Below are positions 21,761-32,947 of a stretch of DNA of 64,000 nt, one piece after another (position 1 is the first letter of the stretch; each line of letters starts with the position of its first letter). The notes under the pieces were generated by a model. That model searched no databases. It was given only the letters and a program-made list of their open reading frames with translations, and was not told the origin of the DNA. Source of the stretch: Acanthosepion pharaonis (Eukaryota > Mollusca > Cephalopoda > Sepiida > Sepiidae); contig CAHIKZ030000955.1 of the NCBI GenBank assembly GCA_903632075.3, forward strand, positions 573,501-637,500, given 5' to 3'. A program made the position numbers and the translations under genes.

Positions 21761-22290
21761 TTTCCTATTGTCTTTTACCTTTATACATATTGCCTATTTC
21801 TACAGGTTATCACTGAGAAATTTTTCATATGAAAGGCTATGCAATCAAGATAAAATCGAGGATAAAAACCTGGGGAGATCAGGAATCTTGACAAGGACAA
21901 TAAGAAAAGAGAAAAGCTGGGATGAGGCTGTGAATGGCAGTCACTCACATTAACTAGGAGACTAGCTTAACCAGGGTCGGCATTTGTCTTGGTGACCTGT
22001 GACTTAAGGCAACTGAAAAAGGAAATTAAGATGGGCCTGAACCAGACTTGCAGCTTACACCCACCGTTTGCTGATATCTGCCAAAAACCAATCACTTTCT
22101 AACAGTTCTGATCTTCTTTCTGAGTCGATGCCCACAGAATCCAATTACATCCTGATGAAAATTGTGTTCATTTCGAAAGATTTCCTCTGTTCACATCACT
22201 CATGCCCCTATTCTTGCCACAGGCAGCAGCAAAAGAAACACCAACTGTTTGACCCCAGAACACAAAGGTGACACACTGTCATATACATAT
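21761..22290. other. Unassigned, GC-richer segment
   Basis: Less AT-rich than its surroundings and may be the 5' part of the decayed LINE to its right. No domain can be named. Confidence 0.35.
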
Positions 22291-23135
22291 GTGATATCAA
22301 TGGACACAAACTGTTCCAGATCGATACAAGCCATCAACTTGTTGATATGGTTCCAAAATGGATGCACCAGTGAAAGAAGGCATGCTCAGTGCCACTAACA
22401 CATCCAAGGCAAGTTCCTAGGGGTAATCACCCAGATCAGAAACTTTGGTGGCAGATTTAAGGTCTGGGGCCTCATATCAACCACCAAAGTCTCATTTCCA
22501 GGGTTCAAAAAGCTTTAAAAAAATGTTCTGGGATGGCCTAGTTATTCTCCATCCCTCTTTATACAGGGCAGTAAAAATAATGTTCACCACAGATATTGGT
22601 GGAATTGTCAATGACAGACAAATTACATCTGACATATGTTCTGGTAGCCTAGTACAATCCTTTGGGGCCCAAGCTCCTGTAGATTTCCAGTTAGCCATTC
22701 TCTAGCGCCTAGGAAAACTATCAAGTTGGCATTCTTGAATTTGGGCCAAGATCCTGATGAAGCGTTTGCAGTCAGTTGCTGAGATTCTGTTGGAGCCAGA
22801 GCAGACTAGTGCTGTACAATTCAGAGCAACCTGCATTTGATCTGCATGATCATAAAGGGTGTAGAAGACGATAATGAAGCTGTGGCGATCAATTTGAACC
22901 AGTCCAAGGCATTTGACTGGGCTGACCATCAGTACTTGGCTGCTGTCCTGCTGGATTCAAATCCAACTTCTGCAAGTGGATCAGCCTCCTGTATTGCTAC
23001 ACCAATGCTGTGTTAGAGGTGAATGAGAAGCAGTCAAGTTCTTTTGCCTTGTCAGGGTTGGTTAGCCAGGGTTGTCTGCTGTCGCTCCGACGTTATGCTT
23101 TGGCATTAGGGCCTCTCCATTGTTTAAGGGATGAA
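22291..23135 (+). mobile_element. Second LINE: decayed RT domain
   Basis: Shifting frames give reverse-transcriptase motifs in order: NQSKAFDWADHQYLAAVLL near 22895-22950 (motif A region), CKWISLLY, VNEKQSSSFALS, then LVSQGCLLS near 23062 (motif B, QGCPLSP in active enzymes) and RRYALALGPL. Wording differs from the Jockey/CR1-type copies in the window, so this is another clade, perhaps L1/Tx1- or RTE-like; unassigned. The part before 22740 (GIVNDRQITSDICSGS on an 86-residue ORF) may belong to the same element. All frames are broken. Confidence 0.6.
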
Positions 23136-24110
23136 GAATGCTGTCAAGTCCAATGCAGAATCAGTATCCATGGTAGAATATGAACCAGGGTTTCCGCATA
23201 TGACAAATCCATTTTTGTACTGTGCAGCAGCAAGATTGAGGTGGTACAGGTACTTGACTGATACAAGGTCACAGAGGCCAAGATTAACTGTAACAAGTCT
23301 TCTGATTTGCAGGTAAATGCATGGAAAGGCATTTGATTGTTTTGTGCATTTAGTGTACAATCTCAACAAAATTTATTAACATCATTTGTTGCATATTTTC
23401 ATATCATTTTGTTATCTTGACAATAATTATTTCCATTATGTCACTTTTTCATATAAAAATTTATTTGTTGCATAATAAAATGTAAACAAAACCAAAAATG
23501 AGGTTGTTTATTTTCCACCAAATTGGTTAAGATTTAACCACAAATAGCACAAATTCTGTTTATTTTAAGATCATAGTTCTCATGTGGATATTAATCAGCA
23601 TTCAAAGAGCTTTCTAAAGATGTACAACTTGACCATATTGGGAGATATGAAAATGTTAGCATATAGTGGCAAATACTCAAATCTGCCATTTTGAATTTGG
23701 CCCAACTCAGTAAAACTTGTAATTCAGGCCACAAAATTTTAGGCATATTTTGCCATAAAGCAGACAAATTTGTTGTCAAATTTAAAAAAAAAAATTGAAG
23801 ACACGTTTTTTGAGAAATTAAAGGTCAAAGGTTAAATTAATAATAAATAGACCACCAATCAGATGAAAATGAACAACTGTACAGCCTTAATTATACAAAA
23901 TAAAAGAAGGGTTCATGGTCAACTTGTAAAAATATGCAAAATCAGGGAACAGATTTCAAAATAGAATTAGGGGAGCATAGTTCAAATACTGCTTAAGATA
24001 ATTTGTGTTCAGTTCACTTCTATCTCAAAAGTTTTAATACATTTTATTAAAACATCCTGAAATGGAATGTAAATACTATTTTGTATATATAAAATAAATC
24101 AAAATCCATA
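23136..24110. other. Non-coding spacer
   Basis: May hold LINE 3' remnants up to about 23350; beyond that AT-rich with nothing recognised. Confidence 0.45.
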
Positions 24111-24569
24111 TTAAACTATGTCATGAATATATGACTTTATTTCATTCATATGCAAAAATACATCCCTGAATTTTCTTGATTTGTACTGTTTATAAATGTA
24201 TAAATCTTTGACTAACCTCCATGAAATTAATATATTATTTTCTCTGATGCAGTCTTTAGAATAATTTTTTTTTTTAAAAAAACATATGTGCAAAATGTCA
24301 TTCACACACTTCTCATTGGTGTTTGTTTGCAAATCCCAGATCATATATGACAACTGTGCAAATGCTGACCCCAACACCTAACATGAATAAGTTTCCTTTT
24401 CTCTAGGTTTACAAGAAGTTCAAAAATGTTGACATCAGTGAAAATGTAGATATACAAATTTCACAAGTGTTTCTCTCTGGTAGAGATTTGAACATGATGG
24501 AGTATATTTGACTTTTCTATAAACAGGCATCTACAACATAGATATACAAAATTTGCATTGATATGTTTT
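24111..24569 (-). other. 3' flank of the 24.6-kb ZNF gene
   Basis: Presumed 3' UTR. A possible polyadenylation signal (TTTATT on plus) is at 24136-24141, some 430 bp past the stop. Traces of one more degenerate finger are suggested by TTTCACAAGTGTTTCTCTC near 24457. Confidence 0.4.
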
Positions 24570-25403
24570 CTATGCTGTGTGTTTTCGCACATGGCGTGTT
24601 AAATTTGACTTCTGTGAAAATGCAGATCCACAAACTTCACAAGAATATGGTTTCTCTCCAGTGTGTTTATTCATATGGCGCAACAAATTACCCTTCTGTG
24701 AAAATGCAGATTCACATACTTCACAAGAAAATGGTTTCTCTCCAGTGTGTGTTCGCATATGACACACCAAATACAACTTCAATGAAAATACAGATCCACA
24801 TACTTCACAAGAATATGGTTTCTCTCCAGTGTGTGTTTGCATATGGACATTTAAACTTAACCGCGATGAAAATGCAGATCCACAAACTTCACAAGAATAT
24901 GGTTTCTCACCAGTATGCATTCGCATATGGTCCTTCAAATGTGATTTCATTGAAAATGCAGATCTACAAACTTCACATGAATATGGTTTCTCTCCAGTGT
25001 GTGTTCGCACATGGTTCTGCAAATATGACTTCTTTGAAAATGCAGATCCACAAACTTGGCAAGAATGTGGTTTCTCTCCAGTGTGCATTCGTATATGGTC
25101 CTTCAAATGTGACATCTTTGAAAATGCAGATCCACAAACTTTACATGAATACGGTTTCTCTCCAGTGTGTTTTCGCATATGACATTCCAAATGTAGGATG
25201 TGTGAAAATGCAGATCCACAAACCTCACAAGAATATGGTTTCTTTCTAGTGTGTGTCCGCATATGGCATGCCAAAGATGACTTCCTTGAAAATGCAGATC
25301 TGCAAACTTCACAAGAATATGGTTTCTCTCCAGTGTGTCCTTGCATAGTGTTCCGTTGAAATGTTGATTCACTAAATTCACAAGTATATGTTTTTTCTAG
25401 CAT
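24570..25403 (-). CDS. C2H2 zinc-finger protein, nine fingers
   Basis: A 277-residue ORF starting with ATG. Residues 1-28 are a degenerate finger (CEFSESTF, first Cys pair broken). Fingers 1-9 begin at residues 29, 57, 85, 113, 141, 169, 197, 225 and 253, each 28 residues with TGEKP linkers; the protein ends HVRKHTA. Predicted nuclear DNA-binding protein; no effector domain seen. Helix -1/+2/+3/+6 sets include H,L,H,C (2), K,S,H,D (3), M,S,H,D (5), Q,G,N,R (8) and Q,S,N,R (9). Fingers 3 and 5 are near copies. The consensus CGSAF separates this gene from the CGSSF arrays elsewhere in the window. A splice acceptor 288 bp upstream suggests a terminal exon, so the true start may be in an earlier exon. 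No stop or frameshift within nine fingers argues that it is functional or young. Confidence 0.75.
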   Translation of the reverse strand: MLEKTYTCEFSESTFQRNTMQGHTGEKPYSCEVCRSAFSRKSSLACHMRTHTRKKPYSCEVCGSAFSHILHLECHMRKHTGEKPYSCKVCGSAFSKMSHLKDHIRMHTGEKPHSCQVCGSAFSKKSYLQNHVRTHTGEKPYSCEVCRSAFSMKSHLKDHMRMHTGEKPYSCEVCGSAFSSRLSLNVHMQTHTGEKPYSCEVCGSVFSLKLYLVCHMRTHTGEKPFSCEVCESAFSQKGNLLRHMNKHTGEKPYSCEVCGSAFSQKSNLTRHVRKHTA

Positions 25404-25691
25404 GCTTTTCCATCTGACACACTAACTCTAAATCATGACAAAGGTTTGCAAACTTCACAAGAACATGGTTTCTCTCTAATTTTTACTCAGATTCTACAAT
25501 AAATACAAACCACACATTTCAAAGTACATATTTTTGCAAGTTAATGTTCAATTTGATACTTTTAAAAATATAGATACACAACTTTTACATGAATACTGCA
25601 GCATATATTTCAGTGTTCTTGGTGGAAAGTGAAAAGTCCTTATTTTCTTTCATTTAAATTCCCACTGATAACAATTTTTCAGCCAAAACAT
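25404..25691 (-). pseudogene. Upstream part of the 24.6-kb ZNF exon, degenerate
   Basis: Minus strand: acceptor TTTTTTTCCTCACAG (plus 25692-25694) followed by ATGTTTTGGCTG, like ATGTTTCTG after the acceptor at 14.06 kb. Downstream, traces of fingers (KYVYFEMCGLYLL, then REKPCSCEVCKPLS) are cut by stops. This may be 5' UTR of the terminal exon, or coding lost with a shift of start to 25403. Confidence 0.5.
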
Positions 25692-25706
25692 CTGTGAGGA
25701 AAAAAA
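25692..25706 (-). promoter_or_regulatory. 3' splice acceptor of the 24.6-kb ZNF exon
   Basis: Minus strand TTATTTTTTTCCTCACAG: a long pyrimidine tract and CAG, at the position homologous to the acceptors at 9.45, 14.06, 45.86 and 58.85 kb. Confidence 0.55.
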
Positions 25707-25794
25707 TAAGATATATTTTAACAAAAACAGTGAATATGATACATGAAAAATCAGTATATATTTCTAAAAATACATTTAGCTATATAATAAGGGA

Positions 25795-25945
25795 CACAGT
25801 AATGCAGCAGTCAGAAGAGACCAATAGATTTGGTTTGGTTTATGGCATATCAATCTCAATGGGGTATTTAATGCCGACAAAACTTTTATTGTTGGTTATA
25901 TTCTTTTTCCAAAACTCTATTTCTGGTAATATTTTTTCCTTCAAA
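25795..25945 (+). repeat. Dispersed repeat R2, partial copy
   Basis: GGCATATCAATCTCAATGGGG, TTTAATGCCGACAAAACTTTTATT and TTTCTGGTAATATTTTTTCCTTC match 2.59-2.67 kb. Truncated by the LINE at its right. Confidence 0.6.
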
Positions 25946-25949
25946 AAAA

Positions 25950-26570
25950 TCTTTTTTTTTTTAAATCGGTTCACCCCAAGCAAGGTGGGAAGCCACGAGT
26001 ACGCAAGGGGTTACAGAAGATTTGGAGCAAGAGCAGGTAGGAGTGATAGAGGAAAGGATAAGGAGAAGGATAGGGGATAGATCAAGACGACTGGAGATGT
26101 CGATTGACATTACATTTGAATAGTTGGAGATTATAGCTGTCAGGGAAACAGGAATAGGGAAGGGAGCTCCACAGGCGAGAGGTGTGAGATATGAAGCTAT
26201 TGGAGTAGAAGAGACAGCTACATTTAACAGCTACAACAATGAAAGGGTGAGAGTGGGATGCCAGCCTCATAGGATGCTTGAATTCATGAAGTCTGGGAAC
26301 CAGCGCAAGCAGCACATTGGAGCAATTTCCATGAAAGTATTTGTAAAAAAGACAGAGAGAGGCAACAGCGCATCTGTGAGAGAGTGACTGCAGATGAGAA
26401 GCCAGATCAGGGCCAATTACATTGCATATCCGTCTTTGGATCTTATCAAGAACCCAAAGCAAACAAAAGGGGCTCCAGACCATATATGGTAGCAATACTC
26501 CATGCAAGGGTGAATGGTTGATTTGTAGATTTGAAGGATTGATTTTGGGGAGTTTAAAGTTTCAGAAAGG
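25950..26570 (-). mobile_element. LINE 3' end, Jockey/CR1-type, best-preserved copy
   Basis: Minus-strand ORF 26082-26507 (141 residues) gives the C-terminal RT region uninterrupted: LDKIQRRICNVIGPDLASHL, ASLCLFYKYFHGNCS, RLHEFKHPMRLAS, RLWSSLPYSCFPDSYNLQ, FKCNVNRHLQSS, stop. A short 3' UTR ends CTTGCTTGGGGTGAAC plus a poly-A tail (T run near 25952-25960 on plus). The copy is 5'-truncated near 26570, as is usual for LINEs. The intact reading suggests it is among the youngest LINE copies in the window. Confidence 0.8.
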
Positions 26571-27330
26571 TATATTTTATTTTTGAGAGATTTTTTTAAT
26601 AAAGAGAATTATGTTGTGTTTACACACTTGTAAATATGAATGATTTTAGTGTTTTTCAATTAATAAAAACAAACTCATTCCAATACAAATTGAATTCAGT
26701 TGAAACATGCATTTTAAACCTTAGGTATTGCTTTTCTTTGGAGGTACCTACTTTAGGCTATTATCTTTTAAATAAAATCAAAATTTAAATTATTTAAATG
26801 TATGTACCTTCAAAGATTTGCAAAAAATGAGCATACATGACAAAAAAAATGTGCCAAGCTTAATAAAAGCAAAGAGTTATCATCAAAATGTTTGTTACTA
26901 TTAAGAGGAAAGACCAAATGTTTTTTTTGATTATTAATTTTTCATCCATTTTAGAACCTTCAAAATTTTTATTTCTTGCATCAACAGGTAACCATAAATT
27001 AGTATAGGAATTTTTTGCATCTTTTTGCAGTAAAAAATACATTGATTTGGAAATTTGGGCAAAAATCAAATTGTTAGATTTTAATGAAACTTTCAGGACT
27101 TATTCACAAATGAATTATTTTAGAAATGTTTCATTTTTAAAAATATTGATAAAAATACGTTGTTTTTTTTTTTTTTTTACATCTGTTACTCCTCACTTAT
27201 TTAATATGAAATTTTGAAAAATTTATTTTTGTATGACTTAATGTTTATATTAGTTAAAAGCACAACTCTTTGGAGAATTTAAATCATTTTTTTTGCAAAA
27301 CTGCATGTGTTTGTTGTTAATGTAATGTTT
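26571..27330 (+). repeat. R1 repeat fragments, composite
   Basis: R1 3' block (to GGAGGTACCTA at about 26740), then a ~75-bp spacer also seen at 36.86-36.96 kb (ATTATCTTTTAAATAAAATC), then an R1 5' terminal block (GAGCATACATGAC, AAGAGGAAAGACCAAA). Two elements or an inverted end pair are abutted. Confidence 0.45.
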
Positions 27331-28014
27331 GCTGATAACAAATACTGACAGAAACTATAATTATTTTATTCCTTTTCTCTTGCTGCCATCAACTATCCCC
27401 TTTAGAATTACTTTTGTTTTTCCTCTGAATCTGCCACAAAGACAGTGTCATCTGCATCATATTAATTGTAATATCTGCTGATAACAAATCTTGGCATGTC
27501 TTTTAATTCTTTTAGTCTTTTTCTCTTGCTGACATCAACTATCCTCTCTAGAATTACTTTTCAGTTTTCATTCTGAATCTCTAGAATTATAAATTTTGAG
27601 AAACACTATATTCTGGGCATTTCTTTGTTTTCATGATATAAATTCACTAGAATAGGTTATGGGCATATCTTTTTCTGAATCAAACATTCTTTTAATTTAC
27701 ATCTGTCACATGTTTATTCAAATTTTCATAGGGTTTATACTTTTTTTTTTATTGCATTGTAGTTGATTTATATATTTTGATTATTTTGTAATCTTTTTCA
27801 TGAATTTTGTAATAAGATTCCTTTTCAAATTTATTCCTTTATAAAATGGTAAATAATAAATACTTATAACAGGCAAATAATAAATATCAGACTGTACATG
27901 GTTCACATATTTTTGTCTTGTAAGCATTGCTGAGGAATGCAATAGTGTATACAGTAATAGTGGTGTTGAGGGAATAACCTTCCTTACAACACTATTTTCT
28001 TGCAGGTACAAAGG
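27331..28014. other. AT-rich spacer with a ~125-bp direct duplication
   Basis: 27325-27430 and 27475-27590 share GCTGATAACAAAT, TTTTCTCTTGCTG, CATCAACTATCC and TAGAATTACTTTT in order. No coding similarity. Confidence 0.5.
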
Positions 28015-28150
28015 TATATTGCCCATTATATTTTTGGCAAACTTAGACCTTCATGCCTGGAGTGTCAAAAGGATGTTGCTATTATTTTAACCACCTTCAC
28101 ACCTCAGCAATGTTTATTAAACACTATTTATTTATTAGATTGTTTTTTTT
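28015..28150 (+). repeat. Dispersed repeat R3 fragment
   Basis: GGCAAACTTAGACCTTCATGCC then GAGTGTCAAAAGGA and TTTTAACCACCTTCACACC match 47.07-47.2 kb, 60.46-60.6 kb and, inverted, 57.4-57.52 and 61.3-61.43 kb. Confidence 0.6.
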
Positions 28151-28439
28151 TTTAATTTGCTTGAATTTTAGATAAATCTATAATTTTGGCTGTGGTAGGT
28201 TTTGCCATTATGTTTTCATTGCAAATGCCAATGAAAATATAGATTCTTACAATTTCAGTTTTGATTTCACATTTAACTTTTATACTTCTATCCAGCCACA
28301 AACTTGATAAAAATATGATTTGTATGTTACAATGTTTATTTTTAAATAAGAAATTTGTAAAACAAATATTGATTCACGTGTCTAAGCTTTATAAACAGGG
28401 CATGTTTGCATGTACATTTTCAGCTGTGAATTCCTTGAA
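28151..28439. other. Non-coding, possible ZNF fossil continuation
   Basis: Traces like GCAAATGCCAATGAAAATATAG resemble the minus-strand finger text but are too decayed to call. Confidence 0.3.
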
Positions 28440-29020
28440 AACAAAGTTATAGTGTCCTTCCAGTGTGTAGTTGCACATATCTTTATAAATTTAGAGTATC
28501 CATTACAATAGCTAACATCAACCCACACATTTCAGTTGTGATTTTACAGATGTTTTTATACTTATATTCAGTGAAAATGTTGATACAAAAACTTGCAGAA
28601 ATAGTTTGCACATTAGCTTGTTCATAGTGAAATGAGAAATTTGTAAAAAATTATATTACCAAGACTAATGTGTTTGCACATAACCAACCACTTTTGACTA
28701 ATCTGAAAAGAATATTGATTCTCCATGTATATTTAGATGTGGGACAAGAATGATGTCCCTGTAAACACAGGCATACAAAATTTACAAGAAAAGTGTTTCT
28801 ATCACATGGGGTCTCACAAGTGATGGATTAAATTTGATTTTTCTTCAAACAGAGACCCATAAAACTTTATATAGATATGTTTTTTCTCAAGTGTGTTTCA
28901 ATAGGGACTCCAAATGTGAAACTGAAAAATGTAGTTCTACAAAAGTTACAATAATATGCTTTCCCTTAAGTGTGCATTTGTTTTTGGCACTCCAGATGAG
29001 ACTTATATGAAATCATATAG
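28440..29020 (-). pseudogene. Fossil C2H2 zinc-finger array
   Basis: Linker landmarks of the minus-strand arrays (plus-strand form CCAGTGTGT..TTGCACAT) recur as TTCCAGTGTGTAGTTGCACAT (28448), ACTAATGTGTTTGCACATAAC (28662), CTCAAGTGTGTTTCAATAGG (28884) and CTTAAGTGTGCATTTG (28967). The spacing is about 84 bp or multiples, with intervening TGAAAAT and ACAAAACTTGCA motifs as in the 24.6-kb gene. No ORF remains. It is the oldest member of the cluster, closest in wording to the 24.6-kb gene. Confidence 0.6.
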
Positions 29021-29049
29021 TTTCATTTTTTAAATTCATCCCATTGATG

Positions 29050-31018
29050 TTCATTACAAGAGCTTTTATTAAATAAAGACATGTTTAATGTAATTTTCAC
29101 ATATGAACCTTTTTAAAAGAAATTTACTTGAGATTTTTTATTCATTTGTAAATAAGTCTTGAAAGTTTCATTGAAATCTGACAATTATTTGATTTGTGCA
29201 AGAATTTCCAAATCAATGTGTTTCTCATTGCAAAAAAGATGCTAAAACACTAATCGTAAATATTACATCGACCTTGGTACCTCCACATTTTTTGCTAAGA
29301 TTTTCAATACCCAAGGTTTAAAATGAATTTTAAAAAATGAAAACACATTCTTGAAGATTTCTTTTTTAGCTTTAAATGAAAGATAAAGGATTAAATTGAC
29401 TATTTCCTATAGGTAAAATACTTTGCTGTATTTCAAATAAAAATTATATAGATTGGAATGTTAAATATTTGCTCAATTTCAAAGAATCTGTTTATTGGTA
29501 GCCATTTCTTACATTTTAAAGTTTTGAATAAAATTTAATTATCAATTGTAAAAATCTTCCTAAAATATATATTTGAGACATGTTATTTGACTTAAATTAG
29601 CAAATTTAAAGTTAAATTAATCTGATTTGTAACAAATATTACTTATAGCATGAAAAAATAGTATACAAGCATTTCTTAATGATAGGTCTGGTTTTTTTAT
29701 GTCTTATTGATATTATCGATCAGTTCCAAGGGGCTGACAGCTAGTATGGATGACCAGAATTGACATAAATTTATGAAACCTAAGTGAATGCATTTTTTTT
29801 ATTTTTAACTACCTAGTAATTTTGACAAATTAACATATTTTCAACAATTATCTAATATTTTATTGACTTTTTGTTATGTTTGAAGATACTTTTTGAAAAA
29901 ATAATAAAAACTTCTTAGATTAATTTAAAAAATTAATAACTGATTTGAAATACCATGATAGAAGTAATTCAATAATTTATGAAATGTTATGATATTTTAT
30001 TTATTATTAATTTATATTTTTTAATATCTTTCTTTTTATCTTAAAGTTGAGACATAAACATGCAATGAATTGCATGTAGTGAATTTCTCGGAAAATAAAG
30101 GCCAAGTCTTACAACATTTTCATAATAATGCTATGTTTAGGCTACCATAGTTGAAATATGGGAATGATTAAAGTAAAAAAAATAAAAAAATTATTTAAAA
30201 AATAAGATAATAAATTGACATATATTAAGCTTTTCAATTTTGGATTTCTAAATTTTGTTTCCACTTAATTACAATATCACCTAAAAGAAAGAAACTCAAT
30301 AATTTTAAACAATTTTTAAATTATTACAATTAAAATTTTAAAAAATGAAAAAAATTTTTGTAAAAATTCATAATTCATTAAAAAATTTTTTTATGACAAG
30401 TGTCTTATAATAACTTATTTACAAAAGCTATTAAAAGCTTTTCTAATTAAATAACTTCATAGTTTGATTACATTTTTTAGTTTACCATTCGGAGCAGATT
30501 TTCAGTATAGTAAAAGTTTAAAATAAAATGAAATAATAAAAAAAATTTCTAGAAAGAAAATTTAATTTTGCGAAATTTCATAAAATTAACTAAGTGGGGT
30601 GGTAAAACTAAAACATGTAAAAAAATATTTGTTAAACAAAAAAAACTTCAAAAATAATTTCATTCATTTTTGAATAAGTGCTGAAAGTTTCATTTCACAA
30701 GAATTTCCAAATCAATGTGTTTTTCACCGGAAAAAAAAGAAAAAAAAAAATTCTAAAAATCGTTTCGCGACGTTGACCACCCATGTACAAAAGAAAAAAA
30801 AAAGTTTTTTAACAAAAATTTTGAATAGAAAAAAAAATAGAAAAAAAAAATATTAACCAAAATTTCGAACATGCTAGAAAGGATTAAAAAAATCTAATAA
30901 AATAATAAAAAAAATAATTTGGTCTTTCCTCTTAATAATAAACATTCTTACGATAAAATTTTTATTTTGAGTCTTTTCTCATCATGCTGTGCTGTTTTTC
31001 CAGCGAAAAAGTGGAGGT
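29050..31018 (-). repeat. R1 repeat, inverted decayed copies
   Basis: 30.2-31.02 kb is the complement of the 5.9-6.65 kb/54.9-55.4 kb text and ends with an R1 terminus (CTTTCCTCTTAATAATAAAC, CATCATGCTGTGCTG, GTGGAGGTACC at 31012-31020). 29.1-29.5 kb carries a second partial copy (TTTCCAAATCAATGTGTTT; GGTACCTCCA near 29277). The stretch 29.6-30.2 kb between them is plain AT-rich. Confidence 0.5.
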
Positions 31019-31069
31019 ACCAATAATTACACAATGTCAAGAGATAAATTGTAATTTTATTAACATTTT

Positions 31070-31172
31070 GATCACGTATGCACCTACTGAGGGAAAAATC
31101 TGCCTCATCAGTCATATATCAAAAGGTACATTATTGCCTAATCGTGTATCATGCATAGCACATAACTGACTG
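31070..31172 (+). mobile_element. SINE-alpha 3' fragment
   Basis: Carries the SINE-alpha 3' end: AAAATCTGCCTCATCAGTCA, ATCAAAAGGTACA, GCATAGCACATAACTGACTGA, as at 51.9 and 60.85 kb. Confidence 0.7.
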
Positions 31173-31840
31173 ATTAATTGATGCAACAATGTTATATTAA
31201 GATAGGTACCTCCATGAGATCATTAAAAAAGAGCATAGCATGATGAAAAAGACAGCAAACTTGACAAAAACAAAATTTTATCATCTAAATATTCATGTTA
31301 TTATTAAGAGGAAAGATCAAAGTATTTTTTGGGTATTTTTTTTACATTTTTTAATCATTCCGAGCATGTCTGAAATTTTCGTTAAAAATCTTGTTTTTTT
31401 GAGTCAGCAAAATTGACAGAAAATTGATTATGGTATCCATTCTTTTCCATTTTATAAAAAAGATGAAAATCTCACTTTGAAATTCTTTTAAAAATCAATT
31501 ATCATTTTTTCAAAACTTATTTTAAGAAAATCAGAAATTATAGTGTTTATTTAAAATATTTTGAACCAAGCTTAACTTAGCTTCTGCGCCGAAAAAATGT
31601 AATTTGAAAATAAAACAAAGCAGGTCATAAACTTTTGTGTCACTTGACAATTGATGAATGACATATTGATGGATTACGTGAGGTTAATTCCTTCTACGGA
31701 AGGAGAGAAGTGAAGTTATTTAGATTTAAGTGAATAAATTATTTACCTTGTTATTTTTAAGGAAAACTTTCAGCGCTCTAATTTTTTTTTGTACTTAGCT
31801 TTTACCTTTACGTTTACGATGCTTTATGGAAATTATATTA

Positions 31841-32144
31841 CAGTGTAACCCTTATATAAGAGAGATTTTCTCTGGTCTCAAATTAGAGCCTGTGTTAATG
31901 TATATAAAATAGACCAAACCCGGATATAAGAGAAACCCGGATATAAGAGAGATTTTCTCTGGTCCCAAATTAGAACCTGTGTTAATGTATATAAAATAGA
32001 CCAAACCCGGATATAAGAGAAACCCGGATATAAGAAAGATTTTCTATGGTCCCAAATTAGAGCCTGTGTAATGTATATAAAATAGACCCAACCCGGATAT
32101 AAGAGAAACCCGGATATAAGAGACTTCTTCTCCGGGTTACACTG
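31841..32144. mobile_element. Pogo/Tigger-like MITE nested in R1
   Basis: TIRs CAGTGTAACCC and GGGTTACACTG are perfect, with TA on both sides (31839-31840, 32145-32146). The collinear R1 copy at 17.4 kb lacks it at the matching site (TATAAAGAAATTAAAATAAG continues). The 304-bp interior is nearly all tandem repeat. Confidence 0.75.
31862..32120. repeat. 87-bp tandem repeat, about three units
   Basis: Units start at 31862, 31949 and 32036 (period exactly 87). Each carries GAGATTTTCTCTGGTC, TGTATATAAAATAGACC and two CCCGGATATAAGAGA motifs. The repeat fills the MITE. Confidence 0.88.
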
Positions 32145-32913
32145 TATAAAGAAATTAAAATAAGACTGTTAAGAATGAGATTAAATTTCATAAGAAAGGT
32201 ATCTAATTAATTTATAGGTACCATTCTTATGAAATTTTATCAGAAGTGTACATAAAATACTATAATTTTATGTACATTTATTACATTTTACTGTGTTATT
32301 TGTATTTCCATTCATTTTATTATTAATTTTGATATTTCATTTATGGAAAAACGTCATAACTGAGATTAATATAAAAATAAGATCATATAAATTTCATAAG
32401 ATGATAATGATACTTGTAGGTACCCTTCTCAGTTGAAATTGAAAAATCAAATTAATTTCTCCACACGTGTTTCGCAAAAGTAAAAGCCTTAATAGTAGAG
32501 AACAATGCTTAACTCAAATAACGCAAATTAATTGTACTCTGGTTAGTCTTCTCTACTTTATAATTACTGCCTGATTATAAACACAAAATTACATTTCTTA
32601 ATTACTGCAGATCTTCTGATTAGTCAAAATGATACAATTTACAACGCACTAAAAAAAGATCTATCCCATAAGGACACTTAGGAAACCTGATGCGGCTTTT
32701 AACTAATTTTATAATATTTTAACAACTTAAATATAAAAATAATTAAAGAAATAATAAATAATTGTATTAAAAATTCATTTTTCATCAAAAAATGTTTTGC
32801 TTTCAGAAAACATTGTCCATATTCATAAAACTAAAAGCAAATAAAAACATTTGAAATTAAATAATATCTTTGTTTTACTGAGTTTTGTATGTTATAATTC
32901 AGAGCTGATTTTC

Positions 32914-32947
32914 ATGTGTGTGTGTCTGTGTGTGTGTGTGGGGGGGG
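32914..32947. repeat. (GT)n and G-run
   Basis: TGTGTGTG tract ending in eight or so G, inside the second R1 copy; absent from the first. Confidence 0.85.

Noticed and set aside
24563..25249. 228-codon open frame on the plus strand with a repeating MVSLQCVFAYG-type motif
   Set aside because: It is the antisense of the nine-finger array. Because the 84-bp unit lacks stops in this frame, the antisense stays open and shows the same period. Similar shadows exist at 38136-38867 (-), 46081-46572 (-), 59036-59545 (-) and 13288-13665 (+).
26124..26387. 87-codon plus-strand ORF
   Set aside because: Antisense to the intact LINE RT C-terminus at 26082-26507 (-).
31862..32120. CRISPR-like array
   Set aside because: The 87-bp units are contiguous tandem repeats with no variable spacers and lie inside a TA-flanked MITE of a eukaryotic genome.
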